Assembly: GCA_024760905.1 (NCBI GenBank)
Contig: CM045733.1
Location: 14,435,001 to 14,499,000 of the forward strand
DNA: 64,000 nt
Direction: 5' to 3'
Origin: Plotosus lineatus
Lineage: Eukaryota; Chordata; Actinopteri; Siluriformes; Plotosidae
In this document: positions 1 through 9,965 of the stretch, one piece after another
How the letters are laid out: every line of letters begins with the position of its first letter
How positions within the stretch are numbered: position 1 is the first letter of the stretch
Position numbers and translations under genes: made by a program
Notes under the pieces: generated by a model
What the model was told of the DNA's origin: nothing
The model's input: only the letters and a program-made list of their open reading frames with translations
The model's database searches: none

Positions 1-2520
1 TATAACATGTGCAGTCCCTCTGATGTACTCATTCCTGATCCTATCCATCCTTTTTACTCCCAAAGAGAAGCTCAACATTTTCATCTCTGCTACATCCAGC
101 TCTGCCTCCTGTCTTTTCCTCAGTGCTACTGTTCTAAACCATACAACCTTGCTGGCCTCAACACCGTCTTGTACACTTTTCCTTTCATTCTTGCCGATAC
201 CTTCCTATCACACCGGACACTTTTCTCCAACCATTCCAACCTGCCTGCACACGCTTCTTTACCTCTTTTCCACACTCTCCATTGCTCTGGATTGTTGAGC
301 CTAAGTAATTAAAATCCTCCACCTTCTTAATCTCTGTTTCCTTTAACCTCACCGTTCCTCTTGGGTCCTTCTCATTCACACACATGTATTCTGACTTACT
401 ATTCATTCCTCTCCTTTCCAGGGCATACCTCCACCTCTCTAGGTTTTCCTCCACTTGTTCTCTGCTCTCAATACAGAACACAATGTCATCTGCAAACATC
501 ATAGTCCATGGAGATTCTTGTCTAACCTCGTCTGTCAGCCTGTCCATCACCATCGCAAACAAGAAGGGGCTCAGAGCTGATCCTTGATGCAATCCCACCT
601 CCACCTTGAATTCTTCAGTTACACCGACAGAACACCTCACCACTGTCTTATGCTTTCTCCAGATCCACAAAGGCACAATGCAGCTCCCTCTGACCTTCTC
701 TGTACTTCTGTATTAACATCCTCAAAGCAAACACTGCATCTGTGGTGCTCTTTCTTGGCATGAAACCAAACTGTTGTTCACAAATGCTAACCTCTGACCT
801 TAGTCTAGCTTCCACTATTCTTTCCCATAGCTTCATCGTATGGCTCATCAACTTTATCCCTCTGTAGTTGCCACAACTCTGCACGTCTCCCTTGTTCTTA
901 AAAATGGGCAGCAACACACTTCTCCATTCCTCCGGCATCTGCTCACTCTCTAAGATCTTGTTGAATGTTCTTGTCAGAAAATCCACTGCCAGCTCTCTTA
1001 GACACCTCCATACCTCCACAGGTATGTCATCAGGACAAACTGCCTTTTCACTCTTCATCCTTTTCAATGCCACTTCACCCTTACTAATCTTTGCTACTTC
1101 CTGGTCCTAAACGGTCACCTCTTCTACTCTTTTTTCTCACTCATTTTCCTCATTCATCAGCTCTTCAAAGTACTCTTTCCATCTTCCCAGCACACTTCTG
1201 TCATCAGTCAATACATTTCCCACTCTGTCCTGTATCACTCTAACTTGCTGCACATCTTTCCCATCTCTATTTCTCTGCTGTACCAACCTGTATAAATCAT
1301 TTTCTCCCTCCTTACTGTCCAACCTGGCATACAAGTCATCATATGCCCTCTGTTTGGCCTTTGACACCGCTACCTTCGCCTTACGCTGTGGCTCCCTGTA
1401 CTCCTGTTTACTCTCTCCAGTCCTCTCAAAGTCCCACTTCTTCTTAGCTAACCTCTTCCTTTGTACACACTCCTGCACTTCCTCATTCCACCACCAAGTC
1501 TCCTTATCTACTTTCCTTCCAGAGAACACACCAAGTACTCTCCTACCTGTCCCCCTAATCACATTTGCTGTGGTTGTCCAGTCATCTGGAAGCACTTCCT
1601 GACCACCCAAAGCCTGTTTCAACTCCTCCTTGAAGACAACACGACACTCTGCCTTTTTCAGCTTCCACCACTTTGTCTTCTGCTCTGCGTCATCCTGCAC
1701 ACCACCATACTATGCTGTTTGGCAACACTCTCCCCACTACTACCTTGCAGTCACTGACTTCCTTAAAATTGCATCGTCTACACAAGATGTAGTCTACCTG
1801 TGTGCTCCTACCTCCACTTTTATAAGTCACCCTTATAAGAAAGTATTCACCACAGCCATTTCCATCCTTTATGCAAAATCTATCAACATCTGTCCTTCTG
1901 TGTTACTGTCCTAGATACCAAACCTGCTCATCACTATCTCGTCCCCTCTGTTGCCTGCACCAACATGTCCATTGAAGTCTGCACCAATGACCACTCTTTC
2001 ACCTCTGGGGGTACTCTGCATCACTTCATCTAACTCACTCCAGAATCTCTTCTTCTCTTCTAGCTCACATCCTGCCTGTGGGGCATAAGCATGAACAACA
2101 TTGAACATCACGCCTTCAATTTCTAACTTGAGACTCATCACTCTGTCTGACACTCTTTTCTGTTCTAGAACATTTCTGACCATCCCCTCCTTCAAAATGA
2201 CTCCTACACCGTTTCTCTTCCTATCTACACCATGATAAAACAGCTTAAACCCTGCTCCTAAGCTTCTAGCTTTGCTACCTTTCCACCTGGTCTCCTGAAC
2301 ACACAGTATGTCCACCTTCCCCCTCTGCATCATGTCAGCCAGCTGTCTACCTTTTCTTCTCATAGTTCCAACACTCAACATCCCTACTCTCAGTCCTAGA
2401 CTCATGCTTTTCCTCTTCTCTCCTGCCTCTCCCTCTTCAACCAATTTCCAAAAGCACCCTGTTGGTTAACAGAACTAATGTCAGTTGTTGTGAACCTGGG
2501 CCTCGACCGATCTGGTATGG
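1..2520 (-). mobile_element. RTE-like APE-type LINE, degenerate, runs off the left edge (copy A)
   Basis: On the minus strand a 5' region (to about 2520) is followed by an apurinic-type endonuclease with [11 protein letters not shown] and GADFNGHVG (2444-1911), a broken stretch, a linker (1700-1137) and a reverse transcriptase with [52 protein letters not shown] and MMFADDIVF (1073-185). At least three frame breaks make it inactive. The 3' end lies outside the window. The protein type is very common in teleosts and I place it near the RTE clade, though the clade is not proven. Four 3'-end copies, one long copy and a deleted copy occur elsewhere here. Confidence 0.9.
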
Positions 2521-3517
2521 AGGTAATATTTGTGGCAAATATTTTTGCAATATTTGTTGCAAAAAAATCTATGAAATTTCCTGATTGTCGCAAAAGACTC
2601 TGACGTGAAATGGTCTCAAACTCTTCTCAAACAGTCCACACATGCCATGAGAGGGTAACAAAGTTGACATTTTTGCTCACATTTATTCATTTTTTTTGTT
2701 TGTAAGAAACAGTGACAAGTTGGAGATGTCTGTATACTTTGCCATCATTCATATTTCAGTCACATTTTTTGTGCTAATAACGTGTGGATTAAAAGCAAAT
2801 GGTTTGAGAACAAAAAGTGAACAAATGTGATTGATTTACATTGTGAAAATCACTTTTTTTTGCCAGACATCTACAAACCAATCGCAAAATTTCTTGCAAA
2901 TCAGTCGCAACAGTTGATACGCAACCACCTCACGACTTTGGTGTGATATACGTATTTAGGCCACAAAATATTCACTTGCACATGGTCTCGCAAAACATTT
3001 TGACACAAATTTAAAAACTTGCATAAAAACCACTTTTTCCATTGCACCTCTAGTGTGATCACCTCTTACACCACCAGGCTGCCCTGCAGTATATACAAAA
3101 TGGTGAAAGACTTTCAAAGACACATTTAGCTAGGTAGTGATTATGCTCGGCATGTGGTTAAAATATGACAAAATAAACTCATAAAATATTGATGCCTTGC
3201 ACGGAGCACTGTATATGATCCATGATGGTCAATGACTTGAAACTTGAGGCGGACCATGTAATCATCATAACCGGTGCTTATTACACCTGTTGTTGTTTCA
3301 TATGATTGATAAAGTTTTGGTGCTAGTGAGACAGGTGTAATAGGTAATAAATACAGGTGCAAAATATATTTTTTTCCATGTTGCCAAAATTTTTTTTTAT
3401 ATTGTCAAACATTTTTGCAATAAAAATTATTAAGATTTATTATTCATAATTATTATTGTAATTAAATAAACTTTACATATTAGTTTATAATCATTTACAA
3501 GTAAAGCAGGTTTTTTG
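2521..3517. other. AT-rich spacer without recognisable gene
   Basis: No coding signal. Several short TCGCAAA / TTTGCGA words occur in both orientations (for example about 2543-2600 and 2880-3000), which may be the remains of an old palindromic DNA element. Confidence 0.4.
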
Positions 3518-3815
3518 TGGAGCCAGTGGTGTAGTCGTTAGGCTGCTGCACTTATGATTAGGAGGTTGTGTGTTGGAATCCCAGTTAGACCCCCCACTGT
3601 GCTAAGTCCCCTGGGTAAGGTCTTAACTACAAGTGTGCCTCTGTTCACCCAGCAGTATAATTGGGTACGAGTAAAAATATACTGGGAAGGTAAATTGCGA
3701 TGGACTCGCATCCCATCCAGGAGGAGTTGAACTCCTGGTAGCTTCACGCTATGGAAACCGGGAATAAGCACCTGCTGAGACTCAAGAAACACACTACAAA
3801 GTCCGACAGCTACAC
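3518..3815 (+). mobile_element. tRNA-headed SINE, family C, copy 1
   Basis: Begins with a tRNA-like head (GTGTAGTCGTTAGGCTGCTG ... GGAATCCCAG) and shares an almost collinear 280-bp body with 13812-14100, including CACCCAGCAGTATAA, ATATACTGGGAAGGTAA and CATCCAGGAGGAGTTGAACT. No protein is encoded. Confidence 0.75.
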
Positions 3816-3857
3816 AAAGTACAGCATTGGCCTTCTCATGAATCAAACATGAGAAGG

Positions 3858-3909
3858 CCAAAAATCATGATATACAAAAATCATGATACAAAAATCATGA
3901 TATACAAAC
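3858..3909 (+). repeat. Short tandem repeat, AAAAATCATGATATAC-type unit
   Basis: About three copies of a 14-17 bp unit containing ATCATGATA, directly between the SINE and the next LINE. Confidence 0.7.
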
Positions 3910-5440
3910 AGATTTCCAACTCACGCTCACCAACAGATTCAAGCCTCTTAAAGATCTTCTGGACGACAACAGCACCAGCACTGAATCCCAGTGGGAACAC
4001 ACCAAGAAGCTCTGACATGACACCTGTCAAAAGGTACTGTGTAAGAAGACTATTCAACATAAAGATAGGATCTCCACCAAGATACTCCAGAAACTGGAAA
4101 TCAGGAAGAGGAAGAAAGATGCACTGAACATGAGCAAGACCCGATCGGCTAAGGCAGCAGCACAAGAGGAGTATTCCATCACAAATAAAGAAGTCAAACA
4201 GAGCTGCAAGAGAGACAAGAGAGCTCACATTGACAATCTGGCCAGGCAAGCAGAGGAAGCTGCAGGGCAAGGGAACCTGAAAGAACTACATATGGTTACT
4301 AGGAAACTACCTAACAGGTTTCAACACATTGACAAGCCAGTAAAGGACAAGAATGGAAGCCCTCTTACAACAACAGAAGAACAGCTGAAGAGATGGGCAG
4401 AGCACTTCCATGAACTCCTCAATAGACCAGCTCCAACAGATCGACCTTACAGCTGAAATGGATTTACCCATAAACTGCGAAAGGCCATCCAAAGCGGAAG
4501 TCAAGAGAGCAATAAAAGCACTGAAGAATGGGGAAGCAGCAGGACCAGATAATGTACCAGCAGAAGTGACAAAAGCAGATATTGAAACATCCACCAACAT
4601 GCTGCACAGCCTGTTTAGGAAGATCTAGGAGAGGGAGGACGTACCAGAAGAATGGAGAGAAGGACACCTCATCAAGTTGCTAAAGAAAGGAGAACTTCAA
4701 AAGGCTGTAACAACTACGGGGGATCATGCTCCTGTCAGTGCCTGGGAAAGTCCTAAACAGAGTGCTTTTGACAAAGATGAGGGATCCAGTTGACAACACA
4801 CTTCGCGACCAGAAAGCAGGGTTCCGCAGAAACAGATCATATGCAAACCAAATTGCCAGCCTACACATCATTGTGGAACAGTCGCTTGAGTGAGGCTCCC
4901 CATTATATGACAACTTCATCAACTATGAAAAGATCTTTGATAGCATGGATAGAAGTACACTGTGGAAATTGATGAGACATTACGGGGAACCGGAAAGTTG
5001 GCGAGTATGTCTTACTTTAAAAGTCATCTGTTGCCCAACTTTCTGACCCTTTTGATGTCGAGACAGGAGTACGCCAAGGATGGCTTCTATCACCCTTCCT
5101 CTTTCTCCTCATCATTGACTGGATCATGAAGACTACCACAGACAACCGACAGAATGGTATAAAGTGGACCTTATGGAAACAGCTTGATGACCTAGATTTT
5201 GTAGATGATCTTGCGCTACTTGCTCACAGTTACCAACAGATGCAAGATAAGACAGATGGCCTGGTACGGACATCTGAGAAAACAGGGCTGAAGATCAACA
5301 AAAAGAAAACAGAGGTCATGAACATCAACATCACTGCCAACACCCCAGTCACTATAGGAGCAGAAACTATCTGAGAAGTAGAGTCATTTACCTACTTGGG
5401 AAGCGTAGTTGATAGACAAGGAGGCACTGACACAGAGACG
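3908..5440 (+). mobile_element. Second LINE type, RTE-like reverse transcriptase, fossil
   Basis: Plus-strand fragments in changing frames read KDKNGSPLTTTEEQLKRWAE, LKNGEAAGPDNVPAEV (4410-4628), VRQGWLLSPFLFLLIIDWIM, and LDDLDFVDDLALLAHSYQQM (5126-5374), followed by TYLGSVVDRQGGTD. This is the well-known animal LINE type with ...QLDDLDFADD in the RT active site. The first Asp-Asp pair is kept (FVDD). There are many stops and frameshifts, and both the endonuclease and the 3' end are missing. Confidence 0.85.
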
Positions 5441-5508
5441 TCACAGCTTTCATTATTCTGAAGAACATCTGCTCATTTCATTAAAAGCGGATTTGTTCAT
5501 TCAGTATA

Positions 5509-6290
5509 CAGTCAAACCTCGGCTGACGAACGCTTAAGCTCACGAACTTTTCGCCTCAAGAACTTTAAATTCGCGAAAATATAGTCTCGGCTGACGAACT
5601 ACTTTTCGGCGGACGAACCAAACCACGCGGTCGAACAGCGCCACGGTGGCGGCCACGAGAAGCTGACGCACGCTCATGGCGTCACAGTTCGTCACCCCCT
5701 TTCTTTGAATGCGGAAGTGGTTTGTGTTTGCTAGACATTTTGGACCATATTGAGTGTACTTTTGCTATTATGGGACCGAAAAAGACCCACCACAGGTGGA
5801 GATCATTGAAAAACACGAACGAGGTGTGCGTTTGTGTGACTCAGCGTCCCAGTACCAGTACGCTAAGTCTACCACCATCCTTAAGAACAAGGAAGCTATT
5901 AAGGGTGCGTGTGTGGCTGTGCGTGTTTCCAAACAGTAGGCGTTTCCAAACTCTCCTTCCAAACGGTAAGTCCCTCCCTCCCTCCTCCTCCCACTCCATT
6001 CCATCAAGCCATCAACTACCATCACAAAGGTAAATAAAACCACTTTATTATACAGTACAGTTTATTTCTTTAATTACAATACAATAGCACATTTATTATA
6101 CATAAAATAAGGTATATTTTTGTGTAGTTTTAAGGCTTATTTAGTAGAAAATTATGTTTTATGGGGACCTGGGAACGGATTATTCTCATTTTAATGGTTT
6201 CTTATGGGAAATAAATGTTCGGAAGACGAACTTTTCGCCTCACACACACTTTCTGGGAACCAATTATGTTCGTGAGCAGAGGTATCACTG
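5509..6290 (+). mobile_element. pogo/Tigger-type MITE, 782 bp, copy 1
   Basis: Terminal inverted repeats start CAGTCAAACCTCGGCTGACG and end with a complementary CTCACGAAC...GGTATCACTG, flanked by TA on both sides. The interior keeps a start of a pogo-like transposase, MGPKKT...; a one-base deletion compared with the 43540 copy breaks that frame. Probably mobilised in trans by a full Tigger element. Confidence 0.85.
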
Positions 6291-6299
6291 TACAGTATA

Positions 6300-6657
6300 C
6301 ATCTTCTTCTTTTCCTTTCGGCAGTTCCCTTCAGGGGTTGCCACAGCAAATCATCTGCCTCCATCTCACCCTGTCCTCTGCATCTTCTTCTCTTACACCA
6401 ACTACCTTCCATGTCCTCCTTCACCACATCCATAAATCTTCTCTTTGGTCTTCCTCTAGGCCTTCTGTCTGGTAGTTCTAACCTCAGCATCCTACTACCA
6501 ATATACTCACTATCCCTCCTCTGTACATGTCCAAAACATCTCAATCTAGCTTCTCTGACTTTGTCTCCAAAACATCTTACATGTGCTGTCCCTCTGATGT
6601 ACTCATTCCTGATCCTATCCATCCTCATTACTCCCAAAGAGAACCTCAACATTTTCA
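6300..6657 (-). mobile_element. RTE-like LINE 3' end, 5'-truncated (copy B)
   Basis: Encodes the C-terminus [35 protein letters not shown], and RRPRGRPKRRFMDVVKEDM, followed by the typical 3' end with ...GGGAACTGCCGAAAGGAAAA. Same family as copy A. Confidence 0.88.
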
Positions 6658-6712
6658 CGTCATTAAGTATATACATATACATTTAAAATTATATGCAAAA
6701 GCTTGATATCTC

Positions 6713-7050
6713 AGGCACCACCATGGCATAGTGTTTAGCATGCGCACATCACAGCAGGCAGGTCCTCGATTCGAGCCCTGTACTTGAGCTCTGTATGCAT
6801 GTTCCCTGAGTGCTTGCATGGGTTTCCTCCAGGTCCTCCAGTTTCCACCAACAGTCCAAACACATGCACATTAGGCTAACTGGCTGTTCAAGACTGCTGC
6901 TATGTATGAATGTGTGACCGGTTGTGTGTCTTGGCACTACGATGGTCTAGCGAGGTAGTCAGGGTGTACCCACATTTGCCCTGTGTTGGCTTAGAGCCTG
7001 GTGACCCAATTAGGATTAAATGGCTTGGCAAATGAGTGAATGAGAGAGAC
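6713..7050 (+). mobile_element. tRNA-headed SINE, family B, copy 1 (old)
   Basis: The family B head (GGCATAGTGTTTAGC ... TCGATTCGAGCCC), then GCATGTTCCCTGAG, GGGTTTCCTCCAGG and TCCAAACACATGCACA, ending with a tail near AATGAGTGAATGAG. This is the widespread fish 'GCGGCACGGTGGCGTAGTGG' repeat. Divergent from the consensus. Confidence 0.8.
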
Positions 7051-7974
7051 AGTGAGTTTTAGATCTATATAATGTGAGAATATCGACTGGTAAAAGTTCT
7101 AGATAGATAAAATCAAATTTAATTATTCCTCTATAAACACTTGAGAGCTTCCTGCATAAGAACAAGTCCAGAACATTATATACAGGACATAAAGTGGGAA
7201 TAATGACAGAGTAAGCTTCTACTTACTTTTTCTCAGAAGAACCATCCTTTTTTTCTAACGTATCTGCACAGAGAGAATAAAAACATCAAGCAATGACATC
7301 ATGCTTTTCCCAATCCAAATATACCTCAGTGAGCTCACAGTAATTTATTGTATGAAACTGCGCATGATGGCAGAAAAGAAGTTAGAAAAGCTCCACCGGA
7401 GACATGTCCAGGGTCCATCATAAGCAGACCCTGACGATGAAACCCACAATGCACACATATGGAAATGGTTTAAATGGGTCTCATGCTTCTTCCTTCCTGA
7501 CAGCATTTTTTAGTGCACATGTATCTCTGGTTCATGAACACCCATTCCAGCTCCACTCCCACTCTCGCTCCTTCTCTCTGGCCAGGCAGCTTATCTGCAA
7601 AATGATGTCTCCGAGCTGGAGAAACAGACAACGCCTTTTGAACTTTTCCCAACCAAAGTGACTGAAAAATCAAAATATATTGTACATATTTACAGCCTCC
7701 ACTCCTTCGTTTTTTAGTGTTCAAACCACACGTGCAAATTTTTTTTTTTTTTTTAATTCAAATGCCAACTGATTCCCAATATATCCATTTTCTTTCATTT
7801 CCACCAAGGATTGTCTATTTGTTAGTTGGTTTATTAGCAGGATTCCACAAAACATTATGTGTACATTTTTATGACATGTCTACCAGAGGTGGGGCTTTGA
7901 ACAAGAAAGACTCAATGCACCCCCCCCCCCCACCACATTTCCTTCTTTAGAAAGTACCTGTCCAATGAACTGTC
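7051..7974. other. No recognisable gene; includes poly-T and poly-C tracts
   Basis: A plus-strand open stretch at 7404-7661 lacks homology I recognise and is not supported by splice or codon evidence. Poly-T at about 7741-7754 and poly-C at 7921-7931. Confidence 0.4.
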
Positions 7975-8175
7975 AGCATATTAATAACGAACTGGAGGGA
8001 GTGATTCCGTCTCTGTATTATTGATCATATGGGTTCAGATCCTGGTACTATTGAGCTGCCCTTAAACAAGGTTCTCAAATGCAGTTGTATAAATGAGATG
8101 AAGTAAAAGTTGCTCTGGATAAGGGTGTCCGCCAAATGCCAGTGCAACCTGGACATAACAAGATGTGTACAAATG
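7975..8175 (+). mobile_element. SINE with L2-type tail (family V), old copy
   Basis: A degenerate head is followed by TTGCTCTGGATAAGGGTGTC and CGCCAAATGC, the 3' tail shared by fish L2 LINEs and their SINEs. Related copies at 23840, 38395 and 51400. Confidence 0.6.
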
Positions 8176-8212
8176 GAGGTGAAGGGTGAATGTCTGAGGA
8201 TGAACCAGGGGC

Positions 8213-8560
8213 TTTTAAGTCATTAATTCATTCATTTTATTTTCTGAAACGCTTGACCCTCATTAGGGTCACGGGGAGGCTGGTGCCCATCTCAGCCGAC
8301 TCTGGGCAGGGGCAGAGTACACCCTGGACAGCTTACCAGGCCATCACAGGGCAGAAACATGCTGATGGCTATTCAGCTACTCTTGTCAAAAGTCAGCAAT
8401 GGTCCTTTTACATGAACCTCTCACCATAGACAGTGAGAGACATGGATGGCCTTTCATAACCCAATTAGCTGCACTGGGGGGAGACGGACAGTGGCAATCC
8501 ATTGAGAGTCGGGGTTCCAGTAATCCAGTACCTTTACCACCAGGCCCACTGGCCACTGCT
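8213..8560 (-). mobile_element. SINE family A, tail type GAATG
   Basis: In minus orientation: head with GGTGGTAAAGGTACTGGATT, body GTGCAGCTAATTGGGTTAT and CTCTCACTGTCTATGGTGAG, then the GGCCTGGTAAGCTGTCCAGG tail ending in ATGAATGAATT. It shares head and body with the RTE-tailed family A copies but has a different 3' part. Confidence 0.85.
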
Positions 8561-8654
8561 CACGGCAGTCATATGAAAACAAATCCTGATCCTGTTGACC
8601 TTTCCCCCCCCCCCAGTAAGAGAAGTTAATAGTTCACCAGAGTAATACATCGTC

Positions 8655-8945
8655 AGGTCACTTATTCATCTCCATGATCGTTTTATCCCAGTCTGGGTCA
8701 CAGTCAATCCGGGAACACGGTGCAGGAGGCAGGAATAAATCCCAAATTATACACCAGTACACACAGAGCCCATTATGAGCTTCATGCACATACACATTCA
8801 CACATTTATTCACACCTAGGGGCAACTTAGCATTGCCAAACCACCTACCAGCATGAGGAACAAAATGAAAAATTCCACACTGAGACTAACCTAAACTCTG
8901 GATTGAACTTGATGAACCTGAAATTGTGAGACAGAACCACCAAGC
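8655..8945 (-). mobile_element. SINE family B, old copy
   Basis: Minus-strand remains of the family B body (ACACATTTATTCACACCTAG, CTTAGCATTGCCAAACC) and tail. Strongly diverged. Confidence 0.55.
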
Positions 8946-9035
8946 CTTTAAAAAATTTTTTTTTTCAAGTTATCCCCTTAAGAGGGACATTATGATATAC
9001 TTGTCTTACTAATTGTATCATATTTAATAAAATGG

Positions 9036-9355
9036 CATTTATTAATTCACTTGCTAAAGCGCTTAGTCTCAATAGGGGAGTCTGGAGTCCGTCTCGGCCG
9101 ACTGGGATCCGAGGGCAGCTTTTCAGTCGATTGCAGGGCCAAAATACACACAATCATTCACAACATTCACCGAAGTAATTTGGAACAGTTGATTAGCCTA
9201 AACTGTATGTCTTTGGACTGTGGAAAGAAAACTAAAGTGCCCAGAAAAAGCCCACATGCAAACTCCACACAGAAACATTTTTGCCAATCCCAGAACTCGA
9301 GCCCAGAACCATCTTTATGTGGAGTGAACATGTTTAGCACGACACCACCAGCAAG
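9036..9355 (-). mobile_element. SINE family B copy
   Basis: Minus strand carries the family B elements TGGTGTCGTGCTAAACATG, GAGTTTGCATGTGGGCTTT, CAGTCCAAAGACATACAG and the tail near 9040-9060. Confidence 0.75.
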
Positions 9356-9392
9356 CATTCGTTACCAAGTAATTAAGTATAGCAATAAATAA

Positions 9393-9560
9393 ACTAGGCA
9401 GTGGTGGCCTAGTGGTATAGGGCGTTGGATCACTGATCTTAAGGTTGGGGGTTCGAGTCCCCCCCCCCAGTGCAGCTAACTGGGTTATCAAAAGGCCGGC
9501 CATGTCTCTCACTGTCTATGGTGAGAGATTCACGTAAAAGGAAATATTGCTGACTTTTGA
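9393..9560 (+). mobile_element. SINE family A head and body, broken
   Basis: GGCAGTGGTGGCCTAGTGG, GGTTCGAGTCC box B-like sequence, then GTGCAGCTAACTGGGTTATC and TCTCTCACTGTCTATGGTG. It is interrupted at about 9560 by another SINE; a family tail of the GAATG type resumes at 9735-9826. Confidence 0.8.
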
Positions 9561-9569
9561 CAAGTGTAG

Positions 9570-9700
9570 GCTCGACCAATTAGCTCCCCTGGACTCCCGG
9601 CCACGAACGGCTGTAGGATTAACCGGGATTCGAGCTTGCGATCTCTATGTTCATAGTCACGCATCTTGTCAATGCACCACCCAGGAACCCAATTTAATGT
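9570..9700 (-). mobile_element. Another tRNA-headed SINE fragment
   Basis: Minus strand reads GGGTTCCTGGGTGGTGCATT ... GCTCGAATCCCGGTTAATCC, resembling tRNA-derived SINE heads with A- and B-box-like parts. Probably inserted into the family A copy around it. Confidence 0.5.
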
Positions 9701-9734
9701 AATTAATATTAAAAGAGATGGCACACTGTGATGG

Positions 9735-9826
9735 CGTGGCAAGCTGTCAAGGGTGCACGCCGCCCTCGTCCAGAGTTGGCTGAGATTAGGATTCAGCGGT
9801 TTAGAAAATGAATGAATGAAGAGATG
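9735..9826 (+). mobile_element. SINE tail of the GAATG type
   Basis: GGCGTGGCAAGCTGTCAAGG ... GAAAATGAATGAATGAA, matching the tails of the 8213, 14335 and 54353 copies. Confidence 0.75.
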
Positions 9827-9828
9827 GC

Positions 9829-9964
9829 ACAGTGGTGAAGTGGTTAGAATGTTTATCTGACACCCAAGCCTGGCAGTTGAATCCAGGACCTTCTTGCTGT
9901 GTCGACGTACTTGTTTGGGTTTCCTCTGAGTACTCCAGTTTCCTTCGACAGTACAAATGCATTT
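9829..9964 (+). mobile_element. SINE family B 5' fragment
   Basis: GGCACAGTGGTGAAGTGGTT, TTGAATCCAGGACC and GGGTTTCCTCTGAGTACTCC. It ends where the Tc1 element begins, so the Tc1 element may have inserted into it. Confidence 0.65.
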
Positions 9965-9965
9965 A

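Noticed and set aside
7404..7661. 85-aa plus-strand frame
   Set aside because: No homology, no conserved start context and no neighbouring exons.
9400..9460. tRNA-gene-like A and B boxes (also in all SINE heads)
   Set aside because: They continue into SINE bodies, lack a foldable cloverleaf and occur in many copies; these are SINE promoters, not tRNA genes.
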